The position numbers and the translations under genes were made by a program. The notes below the pieces were generated by a model. It saw only the letters and a list, made by a program, of their open reading frames with translations, ran no database searches and was not told the origin of the DNA. This document shows, piece by piece, positions 1 to 11,597 of a DNA stretch of 64,000 bases. Positions within the stretch are counted from its first letter, which is position 1; the number at the start of each line of letters is the position of its first letter. This stretch comes from an uncultured Methylophaga sp. (GTDB lineage Bacteria > Pseudomonadota > Gammaproteobacteria > Nitrosococcales > Methylophagaceae): NCBI GenBank assembly GCA_913055695.1, contig CAJXKF010000001.1, positions 390,354-454,353 on the forward strand, written 5' to 3'.

Positions 1-248
1 ATGCGGTCGCCAAGCGGAAAAGTCTGTTTCTTGCCTTTAACTTCCAGTACGGCCTCTGTGCTGTTGGCCGAAATCAGTTTGATCCCTTCCGCTGTGCTTT
101 TACCCACCTTGAGCAGGTGCCGCTCACCATTGACTTCAACCACAGCCTGGTTGGCAAACAGACCGACAACGACGATATCCATTTCTTCAGCCGCTGCCTG
201 GAAACTGTTTAACAGTATAATAAGCGCGGTAAGGCAATATTTAATCAT
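1..248 (-). CDS. N-terminal part of a secreted retropepsin-like (clan AA) aspartic protease family protein, truncated by window edge
   Basis: Not in the ORF track. Reverse complement from ATG at 248 reads MIKYCLTALIILLNSFQAAAEEMDIVVVGLFANQAVVEVNGERHLLKVGKSTAEGIKLISANSTEAVLEVKGKKQTFPLGDR. Signal peptide followed by an N-terminal segment resembling TIGR02281-type proteins. Confidence 0.6.
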   Translation of the reverse strand, partial: MIKYCLTALIILLNSFQAAAEEMDIVVVGLFANQAVVEVNGERHLLKVGKSTAEGIKLISANSTEAVLEVKGKKQTFPLGDR

Positions 249-275
249 GATTTTTCCCTATTCAAGCAGGCTTAA

Positions 276-1391
276 ATGAGTGTTCAACCCTATCCTTCCG
301 TGACCGGCGTGATTCTGGCGGGTGGTCTTGCCCGCCGCATGGGCGGCGATGATAAAGGTCTGATTCGCTATCAGGGCCACGCCATGGTTCGTCATGCTGT
401 TAACGCCATGCTGCCCCAGGTCGACACACTTATTATTAACGCTAACCGCAATATTGACCAGTATCAGCAGCTCGGTTATCCCGTGGTCAGCGATTCGATT
501 GAGGGTTTTCATGGTCCGCTGGCCGGCATGCTGACCGCAATGGAAAACACGGATGCTGACTATATTCTGACCGCGCCCTGTGACTCACCTTTTATATCTC
601 CGGCTCTGCGTCAAAGAATGATGGAAACCATGCTGCTAAACGGCAATGAACTGGCAGTAGCGAGTGATGGCGAACGTTTGCAACCGGTGTTCAGTCTCAT
701 CCCTACCCGGCTCAAAGGCGAACTGCGGTCCTTTCTGGAACAGGGTGAACGCAAAATCGACCACTGGCTGATGCAGTACAAACTGGCTGAAGTCGACTTT
801 TCTGATCAGCCTGAGACTTTTGTAAACTTCAATCACCCGGAAGATCTCGAACAGACCAATACAATCAAAGCACCGCTGCCTATGCTCGGCATTGCCGCCT
901 TCAGCGGCACCGGTAAAACGACCTTATTGACCCGTCTGCTGCCGGAACTGAACCAGCGTGGCCTGCGGGTGGCCGTGATCAAGCATGCCCATCATAATTT
1001 TGATATCGACAAGCCGGGCAAGGATAGTTATGAAATCCGTGAGGCCGGCGCACAGCAAATCCTGATTGCTTCATCAAGGATGATGGCTTTGATGGAAAAA
1101 AGTATGACGCCTGGCAATGATCCGCAACTTGCCGGCTTATTACCCAGACTGGATGTGAGCAGACTTGATCTGATACTGGTCGAAGGTTTCAAGCATGAAG
1201 CCATTCCCAAACTGGAACTGCACCGGCCCAGTCTTGGAAAACCGCTGCTTTTCCGGGATGATCCACAGATTATTGCGATTGCCTCGGATGAAGTCATTGC
1301 GGACAGCGATTCGCTACCCGGTCTGGACATCAACAATATCGGGGAAATCGCAGATTTCATCGAACAATTTATGAACACATGGAACGCCTGA
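276..1391 (+). CDS. mobA-mobB: Bifunctional molybdenum cofactor guanylyltransferase MobA / GTP-binding adaptor MobB fusion
   Basis: N-terminal VTGVILAGGLARRMGGDDKGL (MobA nucleotidyltransferase) and C-terminal GIAAFSGTGKTTLLTRLLPEL...VIKHAHHNFDIDKPGKDS (MobB P-loop). Confidence 0.93.
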   Translation: MSVQPYPSVTGVILAGGLARRMGGDDKGLIRYQGHAMVRHAVNAMLPQVDTLIINANRNIDQYQQLGYPVVSDSIEGFHGPLAGMLTAMENTDADYILTAPCDSPFISPALRQRMMETMLLNGNELAVASDGERLQPVFSLIPTRLKGELRSFLEQGERKIDHWLMQYKLAEVDFSDQPETFVNFNHPEDLEQTNTIKAPLPMLGIAAFSGTGKTTLLTRLLPELNQRGLRVAVIKHAHHNFDIDKPGKDSYEIREAGAQQILIASSRMMALMEKSMTPGNDPQLAGLLPRLDVSRLDLILVEGFKHEAIPKLELHRPSLGKPLLFRDDPQIIAIASDEVIADSDSLPGLDINNIGEIADFIEQFMNTWNA

Positions 1392-1393
1392 TT

Positions 1394-2653
1394 ATGGCCG
1401 AATTTATTCCCCAACCCAGTTGCGCCGATCCGCAGGATCAACAAAGCCTCAGTGTTGAAGATGCACGCGCTCAGATTGAACAGTTACTGACCCCGGTCAG
1501 CAGCTGGCAGAAACTCGCCCTGCGTGAAGCGCTGGGCCATATCCTGCATGCGCCGGTGATTTCCCCACTGCAGGTGCCGCCCCATAACAACTCAGCCATG
1601 GATGGCTACGCCATTCACAGCCGCGATATGCAGGATGATAGCTATACGCTGAAGCTGGTCGGCACCGCCTTTGCCGGACAGCCCTATCAGGGCAAGGTCA
1701 ATCAAGGCGAATGTGTCCGCATCATGACCGGGGCGATGATGCCGCCGGAATGCGATACCGTGATCATGCAGGAACATGTTGCAGCCAAAGATGATCAGAT
1801 TACCGTTCACGGTCAGCATCAGCCCGGTCAGAATGTGCGGATGGCCGGTGAAGACATTGAACAGGGTCAGACCGTGCTACCAGTGGGCCATCGTATTATG
1901 CCGGCCGATATGGGCCTGATTGCTTCGCTGGGTATCGGTGAAGTCAGGGTCAGACGCAAACTCCGTGTGGCTTTCTTCTCCACCGGTGATGAGCTGCGTT
2001 CCATCGGAGAACCACTGGAAGCCGGACAGATATACGACAGTAACCGCTATACACTCTACGGCATGCTGAAACGGCTTGATGCCGAGGTGCTGGATATGGG
2101 CGTGATTCCGGATGAAAAAGCCGCGCTTAAAAATGCCCTGGCGCAGGCCGCCGCCGAAGCGGATGTGGTCATTACCTCGGGTGGTGTCTCGGTCGGTGAC
2201 GCCGATTATGTAAAAGAAATGCTGGCCGAACTGGGCCAGGTTAATTTCTGGAAAATCGCAATGAAACCGGGTCGTCCGCTGGCTTTTGGTAAAATCGATG
2301 ATGCCCTGTTCTTCGGTCTGCCCGGCAATCCGGTGTCGGTGATGGTGACTTTCTATCAGTTTGTACAGCCGGCTTTGAAAAAAATGGCTGGCGAGAATGT
2401 TCATCCGGTTCCCTTGATGCAGGTGGAAACTGACAGTCGAATCCGCAAACGCCCCGGCCGCTTTGAATTTCAGCGCGGCATTTTATTTGAAGACGATAAC
2501 GGCCAGCTCAAAGTGCAAACCACCGGCCAGCAGGGCTCGGGTATTTTGCGCTCAATGAGCGTCGCCAACTGCTTTATCCTGCTGGATGAAGACTGTGACG
2601 GCATAGAGCCCGGCACCATCGTTACCGTTCAACCCTTTGCAGGTCTGGTTTAA
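1394..2653 (+). CDS. moeA: Molybdopterin molybdenumtransferase MoeA
   Basis: [45 protein letters not shown] motifs. Internal ATG at 1394 is the likelier start of the 1379 ORF. Confidence 0.95.
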   Translation: MAEFIPQPSCADPQDQQSLSVEDARAQIEQLLTPVSSWQKLALREALGHILHAPVISPLQVPPHNNSAMDGYAIHSRDMQDDSYTLKLVGTAFAGQPYQGKVNQGECVRIMTGAMMPPECDTVIMQEHVAAKDDQITVHGQHQPGQNVRMAGEDIEQGQTVLPVGHRIMPADMGLIASLGIGEVRVRRKLRVAFFSTGDELRSIGEPLEAGQIYDSNRYTLYGMLKRLDAEVLDMGVIPDEKAALKNALAQAAAEADVVITSGGVSVGDADYVKEMLAELGQVNFWKIAMKPGRPLAFGKIDDALFFGLPGNPVSVMVTFYQFVQPALKKMAGENVHPVPLMQVETDSRIRKRPGRFEFQRGILFEDDNGQLKVQTTGQQGSGILRSMSVANCFILLDEDCDGIEPGTIVTVQPFAGLV

Positions 2654-2655
2654 TC

Positions 2656-3519
2656 ATGTCTGAAGCACTCGTTAAGCAACAACGCGAATTCAATAAGCTG
2701 CGTAAGCGTCTGCGCCGCAATGTCGGCCAGGCCATAGCCGATTACAATATGATTCAGGATGGCGACAAGGTCATGGTCTGTCTGTCGGGTGGCAAGGACA
2801 GCTACACCATGCTCGATATCCTGATTAATCTGCGTGATCATGCGCCGATTAATTTCGAGCTGATCGCGGTGAATCTGGATCAGAAACAGCCCGGTTTCCC
2901 CGAGCATGTGCTGCCGGAATACCTGTCATCGATTAATGTGCCGTTTCATATCATCGAAAAAGACACTTACAGCATCGTCAAGGAAGTGGTGCCGGAAGGC
3001 AAAACCACCTGTGGTATCTGCTCGCGGCTGCGTCGCGGTTCGCTGTATGGTTATGCCCGCGAAAACGGCATCACCAAAATCGCCCTCGGCCATCACCGCG
3101 ACGATATTATCGAAACCCTGTTTCTGAACATGTTCTACGGCAGCAAAATCAAGGCAATGCCGCCCAAGCTGCTCAGTGATGATAAAAGCAATATCGTGAT
3201 TCGCCCCTTGGCTTATGCCTGCGAAGCTGATATTGCCCGCTATGCCGAAGCGATGCAATTCCCGATTATCCCTTGTAACCTGTGCGGCTCACAGGAAAAC
3301 CTGCAACGCCAGAAAATCAAGGAAATGCTGCAAAGCTGGGAACGCGAAACCCCGGGACGGCTGGAAAATATTTTCCGCAGCATTCAGAACATCTCACCAT
3401 CCCAGCTGGCTGATCTGGATTTATTCAACTTCACTGATCTGGAACAGCAGCGTGAAGATACCGGTGAAGAAAGAAACGCCTTTATGGATGATTTGCAGCA
3501 ACCGGCACTGGCCCGGTAG
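2656..3519 (+). CDS. ttcA: tRNA 2-thiocytidine biosynthesis protein TtcA
   Basis: PP-loop [15 protein letters not shown], CxxC motif [11 protein letters not shown]-terminal PCNLCGSQ. Confidence 0.95.
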   Translation: MSEALVKQQREFNKLRKRLRRNVGQAIADYNMIQDGDKVMVCLSGGKDSYTMLDILINLRDHAPINFELIAVNLDQKQPGFPEHVLPEYLSSINVPFHIIEKDTYSIVKEVVPEGKTTCGICSRLRRGSLYGYARENGITKIALGHHRDDIIETLFLNMFYGSKIKAMPPKLLSDDKSNIVIRPLAYACEADIARYAEAMQFPIIPCNLCGSQENLQRQKIKEMLQSWERETPGRLENIFRSIQNISPSQLADLDLFNFTDLEQQREDTGEERNAFMDDLQQPALAR

Positions 3520-3731
3520 AAATTCTAAACCGGTATTTCAAGAGAAAGTTATCACCAGTTAGCCAACGAATTATTCTAACTTGATAGGTTTGCGCGCTAA
3601 GTCATTGAATCTCTGCCGAACAAGTGTAAACCATTGAATTTTATAGTTATTTTTTAAATGGTGAGATTTTAACCATCTATGGGCAGGCTGTTACAGAATA
3701 ATGACTTAGCGATTTTCACAACAGTTAACCA

Positions 3732-3764
3732 CAGAGTTATCCACAGAAAATGTGAGTAACTCTG
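3732..3764. terminator. Imperfect 14-bp-stem hairpin between convergent ttcA and VOC gene
   Basis: CAGAGTTATCCACA-GAAAA-TGTGAGTAACTCTG: 8 bp + T.G wobble + one mismatch + 4 bp. No clean T-tract, so terminator function is tentative. Confidence 0.4.
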
Positions 3765-3791
3765 TAAGTCACTGATGAGCCCCGCAAGTGC

Positions 3792-4184
3792 TTATTTTTG
3801 CAGTGGCGGCGGGGTGAAGTCCTCAGCAAATTCCAGCGCATTGCCATCAGGGTCACGGCAGAAAAACGCGGCTCTGCCGGATTTACTGCGAGAAAATTCA
3901 ATGCCCGCTGCTTCCAGACGTTCAGCCAGGGCTTCCAGGTCTTCCACCACCAGTGCAAGGTGGCGATCCCGGCCACCATGGGCGGGACGGCCTTCATTGG
4001 AATCCGGATTCGGCAACTGCATCAGGTGAATCATCTGATCCTCGCCAATATCCAGCCAGGCACCGTCGAAAGGAAAATTCGGCCGGTTAGGATTGAGCGG
4101 CAACTGCAGCACATCACAATAAAACTTGAGTGAACGCGGAACGTCTTCCACCAGGAAACTGGCATGCGCGATAGATTTGATCAT
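3792..4184 (-). CDS. VOC/glyoxalase family protein
   Basis: MIKSIAHASFLVEDVPRSLKFYCDVLQL ... HLALVVEDLEALAERLEAAGIEF ... FFCRDPDGNALEF; start trimmed to the internal Met. Confidence 0.85.
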   Translation of the reverse strand: MIKSIAHASFLVEDVPRSLKFYCDVLQLPLNPNRPNFPFDGAWLDIGEDQMIHLMQLPNPDSNEGRPAHGGRDRHLALVVEDLEALAERLEAAGIEFSRSKSGRAAFFCRDPDGNALEFAEDFTPPPLQK

Positions 4185-4282
4185 AATTAACCCGGTTGGT
4201 TTGAAGAACACGCTGACTGCCTATCGAACGACGAGTCAGCAAAAATTCTATTTTAACGTGAAGCCACTGCTGCACCCAAGGT

Positions 4283-5167
4283 TCAGGGCATTTTACCGAG
4301 CCGTGCCATGCCATAGGCAGCAATAAAAATCAGGGCACCGCCCATCCATTCCATGCCACTCATGCTCTCTTCGGTCAACAGCCAGGCCGAAACCGCCGCG
4401 ACCAAGAGTTCAAAGAGCATTAGAATCGCGGCCCGAAATACCGCAATTCTGGCCAGACCATACAGCACCGCAATCGTCATCGAGACAAAGACCAGGCCGC
4501 CCAATATCGCGACCAGCAGCCAGATATTCACTGTCACTTGCGGCAGCGATGCCTGCTGCAGAAACAGCACGACTAGGGCCACTATAACCACGCCCCAGTA
4601 GACAGCAAAGGTTTTGATTTCCATCGGCACCGGCGCAAGCTTGCGGCTGAGCACATTATTCACCGAGAACATAAAGCTGGCGAATAAAGCCAGCCAGTCA
4701 GCCAGCCCGTGCGGCCAGGGAAAACCGATTTCCGGATGCCAGAGCATCATAAAGGTACCGGACATCGCGATCAGGATCATCACCATAGCCGGACGTGATA
4801 TACGTTCTCCCAGCCACCAGTGCCCAAGCAGCACCGACCACAGCGGCGACAGGTAAAACAGTAGCATCACCCGCACCACTTCACCTTCAATCAGCGCCAC
4901 CAGAAAAGCCAGATTGGTGAGACCCGCTGCCAGCGCCAAAGCCCACAATGTCGGCGGCCACTGATGCGCTATGCGCTTTCTGACCCAGAGCAATTGCGCG
5001 GTGGCGACCACGGCCGCGGCGAGATAGGCAATCATCGTGGTCCACACCACCGGCATGCCGGCCTGCTCCAGCAACCGCATGGGATACCAGATAAGCCCCC
5101 ACATCGCGGCAGAAAACAAAATGGCGCTGACGGCCAGGGAATATTCTTTATTGCTTGATGACATCAT
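4283..5167 (-). CDS. EamA/DMT-family membrane transporter
   Basis: About ten hydrophobic segments in two repeated halves, e.g. AILFSAAMWGLIWYPMRLLEQAGMP; typical EamA layout. Confidence 0.85.
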   Translation of the reverse strand: MMSSSNKEYSLAVSAILFSAAMWGLIWYPMRLLEQAGMPVVWTTMIAYLAAAVVATAQLLWVRKRIAHQWPPTLWALALAAGLTNLAFLVALIEGEVVRVMLLFYLSPLWSVLLGHWWLGERISRPAMVMILIAMSGTFMMLWHPEIGFPWPHGLADWLALFASFMFSVNNVLSRKLAPVPMEIKTFAVYWGVVIVALVVLFLQQASLPQVTVNIWLLVAILGGLVFVSMTIAVLYGLARIAVFRAAILMLFELLVAAVSAWLLTEESMSGMEWMGGALIFIAAYGMARLGKMP

Positions 5168-5239
5168 GGTGCCACCTTATACCACGTCAAGCGGCTAACC
5201 CGTTATAATGGTCTGATTTTTCATTCACCTCTGGTCCTT

Positions 5240-6436
5240 ATGAATCCGGAACTGGCAAAACTGCATCCCTATCCTTTTGAAAAACTGGCGCAGCTGAAAC
5301 AAGGCTGTCACCCGCCGGAAGACCTGCCGCCTATTGCGCTGTCTATCGGTGAACCCAAGCATCCGACGCCGGGCTTTATTACCGAAGCCGTCATCACTCA
5401 CCTGCATGGCCTGTCGAGCTATCCGACCACAGCAGGCAGCAATGAACTGCGACACGCGATTGCGAGCTGGCTGGATAAGCGGTTTCAGCTCGATGGTCAT
5501 ATCAATTCAACGACCCAGGTTTTACCGGTCAACGGCACCCGTGAGGCCCTGTTTGCCTTTGCCCAGGCCGTCATTGATCGCAGCCAGAAGCCGCTGGTCG
5601 TGATGCCCAACCCTTTCTATCAGATTTATGAAGGGGCGGCGATACTGGCCGGCGCCGAGCCGTTTTATCTGAATTGTCATGCCGATAAGGGCTTTATTCC
5701 GGATTTTGACAGTGTCAGTGAAGAGACCTGGCAGCGCTGCCAACTGTTGTATATCTGCAGCCCGGGGAATCCCACCGGTGCCGTCATTGATGAAGCCACG
5801 CTGCAGCATCTGATTGAACTGGCCCATCAGCATGATTTTGTCATTGCCGCCGATGAGTGCTATTCGGAAATCTATCACGATGAGGACCAGCCTCCTGTGG
5901 GCCTGCTGCAGGCCGCCTACAGCGGCGGTTATACCGATATGAGCCGCTGCGTGGTATTTCATAGTCTGTCCAAACGTTCCAATGCGCCCGGCCTTCGCAG
6001 TGGCTTTGTGGCGGGCGATGCCGCCATCCTCAAACAGTTCCTGCGTTACCGGACCTATCATGGCTGTTCCATGCCGCCGGCCACGCAGGCAGCCTCGATT
6101 TCAGCCTGGAATGATGAAGACCATGTCGCGCACAATCGCGAGCTCTACCGCGAAAAGTTCGAGGCGGTGTTAGACATCTTGTCAACGGTGATGAATGTCA
6201 CGCTGCCCGAAGCCGGTTTTTACCTGTGGGCGGAAACCCCGGTGGCTGATACCGAATTTGCCCGCCAGCTGTATGAACAGCAGAATGTCACCGTTTTGCC
6301 GGGCAGTTATCTGGGTCGTGATACGGCCGAAGGCAATCCGGGTGCCAATCGCGTGCGCATGGCCTTGGTGGCCCCGCTGGAAGAATGTATTGAGGCTGCC
6401 CATCGCATCCGCAGCCTCGTCGAACACTTAAATTAA
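5240..6436 (+). CDS. dapC: Succinyldiaminopimelate transaminase (PLP fold type I)
   Basis: [55 protein letters not shown]; adjacent to dapD and dapE. Confidence 0.92.
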   Translation: MNPELAKLHPYPFEKLAQLKQGCHPPEDLPPIALSIGEPKHPTPGFITEAVITHLHGLSSYPTTAGSNELRHAIASWLDKRFQLDGHINSTTQVLPVNGTREALFAFAQAVIDRSQKPLVVMPNPFYQIYEGAAILAGAEPFYLNCHADKGFIPDFDSVSEETWQRCQLLYICSPGNPTGAVIDEATLQHLIELAHQHDFVIAADECYSEIYHDEDQPPVGLLQAAYSGGYTDMSRCVVFHSLSKRSNAPGLRSGFVAGDAAILKQFLRYRTYHGCSMPPATQAASISAWNDEDHVAHNRELYREKFEAVLDILSTVMNVTLPEAGFYLWAETPVADTEFARQLYEQQNVTVLPGSYLGRDTAEGNPGANRVRMALVAPLEECIEAAHRIRSLVEHLN

Positions 6437-6452
6437 ATCAATGGAGAACCTC

Positions 6453-7274
6453 ATGAGCGATATTCAGAATATTATCGAAGAAGCGTTTGAGCGCCGTGCT
6501 GAAATCAACCCGTCCAATGCTGACAGCGATGTCCGCAATGCCGTTAATGAAGCGCTGGCGATGCTGGATAACGGCAGTGCCCGTGTCGCTGAAAAGCAAA
6601 ACGGTGACTGGGTCGTGAATCAGTGGCTGAAAAAAGCGGTATTGCTGTCTTTCCGTCTTAACGACAACCGTCCGATGGCCGGTGGTGAAACCCAGTACTT
6701 CGATAAAGTCGAACCGAAATTTGCCAGTTTCTCTGAAGATGATTTCAATAAAGCCGGTGTCCGTGTGGTACCGCCTGCCGCTGTGCGTCGTGGCTCCTAT
6801 ATCGCGCCGGGCGTAGTACTGATGCCGTCTTATGTGAATATAGGGGCTTACGTTGATTCCGGCACCATGGTCGATACCTGGGCCACTGTCGGTAGCTGCG
6901 CGCAAATCGGTAAAAACGTGCATCTGTCCGGTGGCGTCGGTATCGGCGGCGTACTGGAACCACTGCAAGCAGGCCCAACCATTATCGAGGATAACTGCTT
7001 TATCGGTGCTCGCTCTGAAGTCGTGGAAGGTGTCGTTGTCGAAGAAGGCTCGGTCATCTCGATGGGCGTTTATATCGGTCAGAGCACCAAAATTTTCAAC
7101 CGTATGACCGGTGAAATCACCTATGGCCGCATCCCTGCCGGTTCAGTTGTGGTCTCGGGTAACCTGCCATCCAAAGACGGCAGCTACAGCCTTTACTGCG
7201 CGGTTATCGTCAAGCAGGTGGATGAGAAAACCCGTGGCAAAGTCGGTATCAACGAACTGCTGCGTGATATTTAA
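6453..7274 (+). CDS. dapD: 2,3,4,5-tetrahydropyridine-2,6-dicarboxylate N-succinyltransferase
   Basis: Left-handed beta-helix hexapeptide repeats, [53 protein letters not shown] start at 6453. Confidence 0.96.
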   Translation: MSDIQNIIEEAFERRAEINPSNADSDVRNAVNEALAMLDNGSARVAEKQNGDWVVNQWLKKAVLLSFRLNDNRPMAGGETQYFDKVEPKFASFSEDDFNKAGVRVVPPAAVRRGSYIAPGVVLMPSYVNIGAYVDSGTMVDTWATVGSCAQIGKNVHLSGGVGIGGVLEPLQAGPTIIEDNCFIGARSEVVEGVVVEEGSVISMGVYIGQSTKIFNRMTGEITYGRIPAGSVVVSGNLPSKDGSYSLYCAVIVKQVDEKTRGKVGINELLRDI

Positions 7275-7285
7275 TAAAGACAAGC

Positions 7286-7354
7286 TCCGCAGATTTCGCC
7301 GATAAACGCAGATTATTGACACTATAATCTATGAAAACCGGCGCTATCTGCGGA
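7286..7354. repeat. 69-bp symmetric palindromic intergenic element
   Basis: TCCGCAGATTTCGCCG (7286-7301) pairs 14/16 with CGGCGCTATCTGCGGA (7339-7354). Inside, AGATTAT/ATAATCT (7310-7316/7324-7330) around loop TGACACT, with equal 8-nt spacers. Confidence 0.7.
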
Positions 7355-7411
7355 TAAATATTTTCTCGTTTTCATTCAAGACCATGGCCAGACAGGAGTT
7401 TCAAGCTAGGC

Positions 7412-8889
<1,478 letters not shown>

Positions 8890-8897
8890 CTTAAATC

Positions 8898-9188
8898 GTG
8901 TTTAAACGGCATCTCAATCGACATTATCTACTGGCATTGGCAGCCATCGTGCTGCTATTGCAGTCGTTTGCCGTCTGGCACGATGCCGAGCATCCCTTCC
9001 ACACTGCTGAAGTCCAGTGTGAGCGCTTAAATGCTATCAATCACCTGCCTGTTGCAGATATATCGCCGGAAATGGCGGTCACTTTGCAATCGGCGATCAT
9101 TGTTTCTGAATCACCTGCTTACAGGCTGCAACTGCCGGCGACAAGTCGCCAACAACACGCTATCCGCGCCCCACCTGTTTTTTCCTGA
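8898..9188 (+). CDS. Small membrane/secreted His/Cys-containing protein (DUF2946-like)
   Basis: MFKRHLNRHYLLALAAIVLLLQSFAVWHDAEHPFHTAEVQCERL: one hydrophobic helix then H/C residues; located just upstream of a ZnuD-like receptor. Confidence 0.55.
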   Translation: MFKRHLNRHYLLALAAIVLLLQSFAVWHDAEHPFHTAEVQCERLNAINHLPVADISPEMAVTLQSAIIVSESPAYRLQLPATSRQQHAIRAPPVFS

Positions 9189-9351
9189 AACACACAATCC
9201 GCTTTTTAAGATTCTGATTGCCTGCCCTAAGCATGGCAATCATCCCGTCTGTGTAAGCATTGCTGTTCATGGTTGCTTTATTTGCTGCAATTTTTGCTGC
9301 GCAAGGCCATGTCTCTGCCGACCAGTCGGGATCGTGTTAAAGGAAAAAAAC

Positions 9352-11490
9352 ATGTTCCAGAAAAAACAATCTGTACTGCTGGTCGGTGCTATTTTGTCCG
9401 CTCTGCCTGCTTCAGTCGTTGCAGCTGCCGAGAATAAGGCTGACGAGCCTATCGAAATTCCCAGTCTGACTGTGACGGCTGATCCACTGGGCGCACGCAG
9501 TCCTGATGAGCTCATTTTCCCGGTCAGTGTCTTGGCTGATGAAGCATTGGATAAACAACGTGCCGGTACCCTGGGTGAAACACTGAACGGTCTGCCCGGT
9601 GTGGCTAACTCTGACTTTGGTCCCGGCGTCGGTCGTCCGGTGGTTCGTGGGCTGCAGGGTTCACGGGTTCAGGTACTGGAAGACGGCCTGAAAACTGCCG
9701 ACGTTTCGGGTGAGGGGGGTGATCACACGGTGGCTATCGACCCCGGCCGCGCCGAACAAATCGAAGTATTCCGTGGTCCGGCTACCCTGCTTTATGGCAG
9801 TGGTGCGGCGGGCGGCGTGATTAACGTTAAAAGCGGCCGTTTCAGTCCTGAGTTCGGTGATTCACCGAGAGTGACTGGTCAGCTGGGTTATGGCTACAAC
9901 GGTGATGAGCGCCAGGGGAATATCGGTCTGGAGTTACCGGTCAGCGATAACTTTGTGTTACGAACCGACTACGGCTTGCGTCGCAGCCATGATTTTAATA
10001 TCGACGGTTACCAGCAAATCGGGCAAACCGAGGGCGATAAAGACACACTGCAAAACAGTGACGCGGTCAGTGACAGCTTCTCGGTCACCGGCCTGTTCAA
10101 AGGTGACTGGGGTCATGCCGGCCTCGGCTACAGCCGCTGGCGTACAGACTATGGTATTCCAGAAGTCTTTCTTGCTGAAGGCGAAGAAGAACAGGAACGT
10201 ATTCATGCCGATTATGACCGGGTCGATTTCCGCAGTGAATTCAACAACCCACTCCCCGGCTTTACCACCGCCAGGCTGAAACTGTCTCACACTGAATTCA
10301 ATCAGCAGGAAATCGGTGCTCACTTCCATGATGGCGAACTGGAAGAACGTGAGGTGGAAACCGATTTCACTAACGACGAGAGTGAAGCGCGGCTGGAGCT
10401 GGTGCACAATCCTTTCGGCCTCTGGCAGGGGGTGATTGGCATGCAGCTTAATAACCGTGAATTCGGTGCCGAAGGTGAAGGGCATGGTGGTCATGGTCAC
10501 GGTGGTGACGGCTTCTATATCCGTGACAACGACACCCGCTCTATGGGCCTGTTCGCGCTGGAAGAAAGACTCACTGATTTCGGCCGTTTGGAATTTGCGG
10601 CCCGTGTTGATCATGTCCGCTCCGATCCTGTGGCTTTGGGTGAAGAACGTCATATTGATCTGCCAAGCGGTGATGAACTGCATCAGGAAGCCAATCTCGG
10701 CAGCCGCAGCTATACCCCGTTCAGTCTATCTGCCGGTTCAATTATCGATCTGGATGAGCAGCATCATCTGCGTCTGGCTATCACCCGCTCGGAACGCGCA
10801 CCATCAGCCGAACAGCTGTATGCCTTTGGCAGACATGCGGCTTCCGCTACGGTGGAAATCGGTGATGCCAGCCTGGATGAAGAAACCTACACCAACTTCG
10901 AAATCGGTCTGGATCGTCATTCCGGTTCTTTCCGTTTTGATACCACCCTCTTTTACAACCATGTGCAGGACTTTATTTATCTGGCCTCTCGTGATGACGG
11001 TACCGGTAACCCGATCCTGATTGACGGCGATACGCTGGTCTTCAACCAGCAGGATGATGCCCGTTTCTATGGCGCTGAATTCACCGCTGCCTGGGATGTG
11101 ATTGAAGGTGCGGTGCCGGTCACCCTGCGTCTGTCCGGTGACTATGTCCGTGCCAAACTGGACAATGGTGGCAATCTGCCACGGATCAGTCCGGGAAGAC
11201 TGGGCTTTGGCGTTGATACGGCTTACCAGAACTGGTCATTGAGTGTCGATTACCGCCATGTATTCAGACAGAGTCAAAGTGCTGATCTGGAATCCGATAC
11301 CGAGGGTTACGATCTGCTGTCATTCAATGCCAGCTGGGCCCCTGACAGCCTGAAAGGGGCTGAGCTGTTTATTCAGGGCCGTAATCTGCTGAATGAAGAC
11401 GGACGTCGTCATCAAAGCTTCCTGAAGGATGAGGCACCGATTATCGGTCGCACCGTGATGACCGGTATCCGCTTTGACTTCGGCGGCTGA
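9352..11490 (+). CDS. TonB-dependent receptor, ZnuD-like (probable zinc uptake)
   Basis: Signal peptide MFQKKQSVLLVGAILSALPASVVAAA; plug GVGRPVVRGLQGSRVQVLEDG, FRGPATLLYGSGAAGGVINV; His-rich loop EGHGGHGHGGDGF. ATG 9352 has RBS AAAGGA; the longer 9031 start is unlikely. Confidence 0.85.
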   Translation: MFQKKQSVLLVGAILSALPASVVAAAENKADEPIEIPSLTVTADPLGARSPDELIFPVSVLADEALDKQRAGTLGETLNGLPGVANSDFGPGVGRPVVRGLQGSRVQVLEDGLKTADVSGEGGDHTVAIDPGRAEQIEVFRGPATLLYGSGAAGGVINVKSGRFSPEFGDSPRVTGQLGYGYNGDERQGNIGLELPVSDNFVLRTDYGLRRSHDFNIDGYQQIGQTEGDKDTLQNSDAVSDSFSVTGLFKGDWGHAGLGYSRWRTDYGIPEVFLAEGEEEQERIHADYDRVDFRSEFNNPLPGFTTARLKLSHTEFNQQEIGAHFHDGELEEREVETDFTNDESEARLELVHNPFGLWQGVIGMQLNNREFGAEGEGHGGHGHGGDGFYIRDNDTRSMGLFALEERLTDFGRLEFAARVDHVRSDPVALGEERHIDLPSGDELHQEANLGSRSYTPFSLSAGSIIDLDEQHHLRLAITRSERAPSAEQLYAFGRHAASATVEIGDASLDEETYTNFEIGLDRHSGSFRFDTTLFYNHVQDFIYLASRDDGTGNPILIDGDTLVFNQQDDARFYGAEFTAAWDVIEGAVPVTLRLSGDYVRAKLDNGGNLPRISPGRLGFGVDTAYQNWSLSVDYRHVFRQSQSADLESDTEGYDLLSFNASWAPDSLKGAELFIQGRNLLNEDGRRHQSFLKDEAPIIGRTVMTGIRFDFGG

Positions 11491-11506
11491 GAAAAATAGA
11501 TGAACT

Positions 11507-11531
11507 GCAGCCGCCTGCGGGCGGCTGCTTT
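11507..11531 (+). terminator. Rho-independent-like terminator after TonB receptor
   Basis: GCAGCCGCC-TGCG-GGCGGCTGC followed by TTT. Confidence 0.65.
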
Positions 11532-11597
11532 CATCACTCGCGCAAAAGTGTTGTAGATTTGCTAGATTAAATGCTGATTAAACTTAAGGAGCAAGTG

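Noticed and set aside
1-279. ORF track 92-aa plus-strand protein
   Set aside because: Low-complexity S/T-rich antisense translation; the minus strand encodes a coherent signal peptide and protease-like N-terminus.
3725-3745. Two DnaA-box-like 9-mers suggesting a replication origin
   Set aside because: Only one perfect and one near match, no dnaA/dnaN/gidA/parAB neighbours, and the perfect box lies within a hairpin between convergent genes. Reported only as a possible regulatory site.
9031-9351. N-terminal extension of the TonB receptor ORF to 9031
   Set aside because: The extension overlaps the 96-aa ORF, is Cys/Arg-rich and out of character; a clear RBS and signal peptide begin at 9352.
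9958-10683. 241-aa minus-strand ORF inside the TonB receptor
   Set aside because: Antisense shadow of a confident coding region, with no recognisable domain or RBS. Same reasoning applied to the many other antisense/alternate-frame ORFs, e.g. 1877-2404, 5522-6061, 7630-8373, 31575-32258 and 41702-42340.
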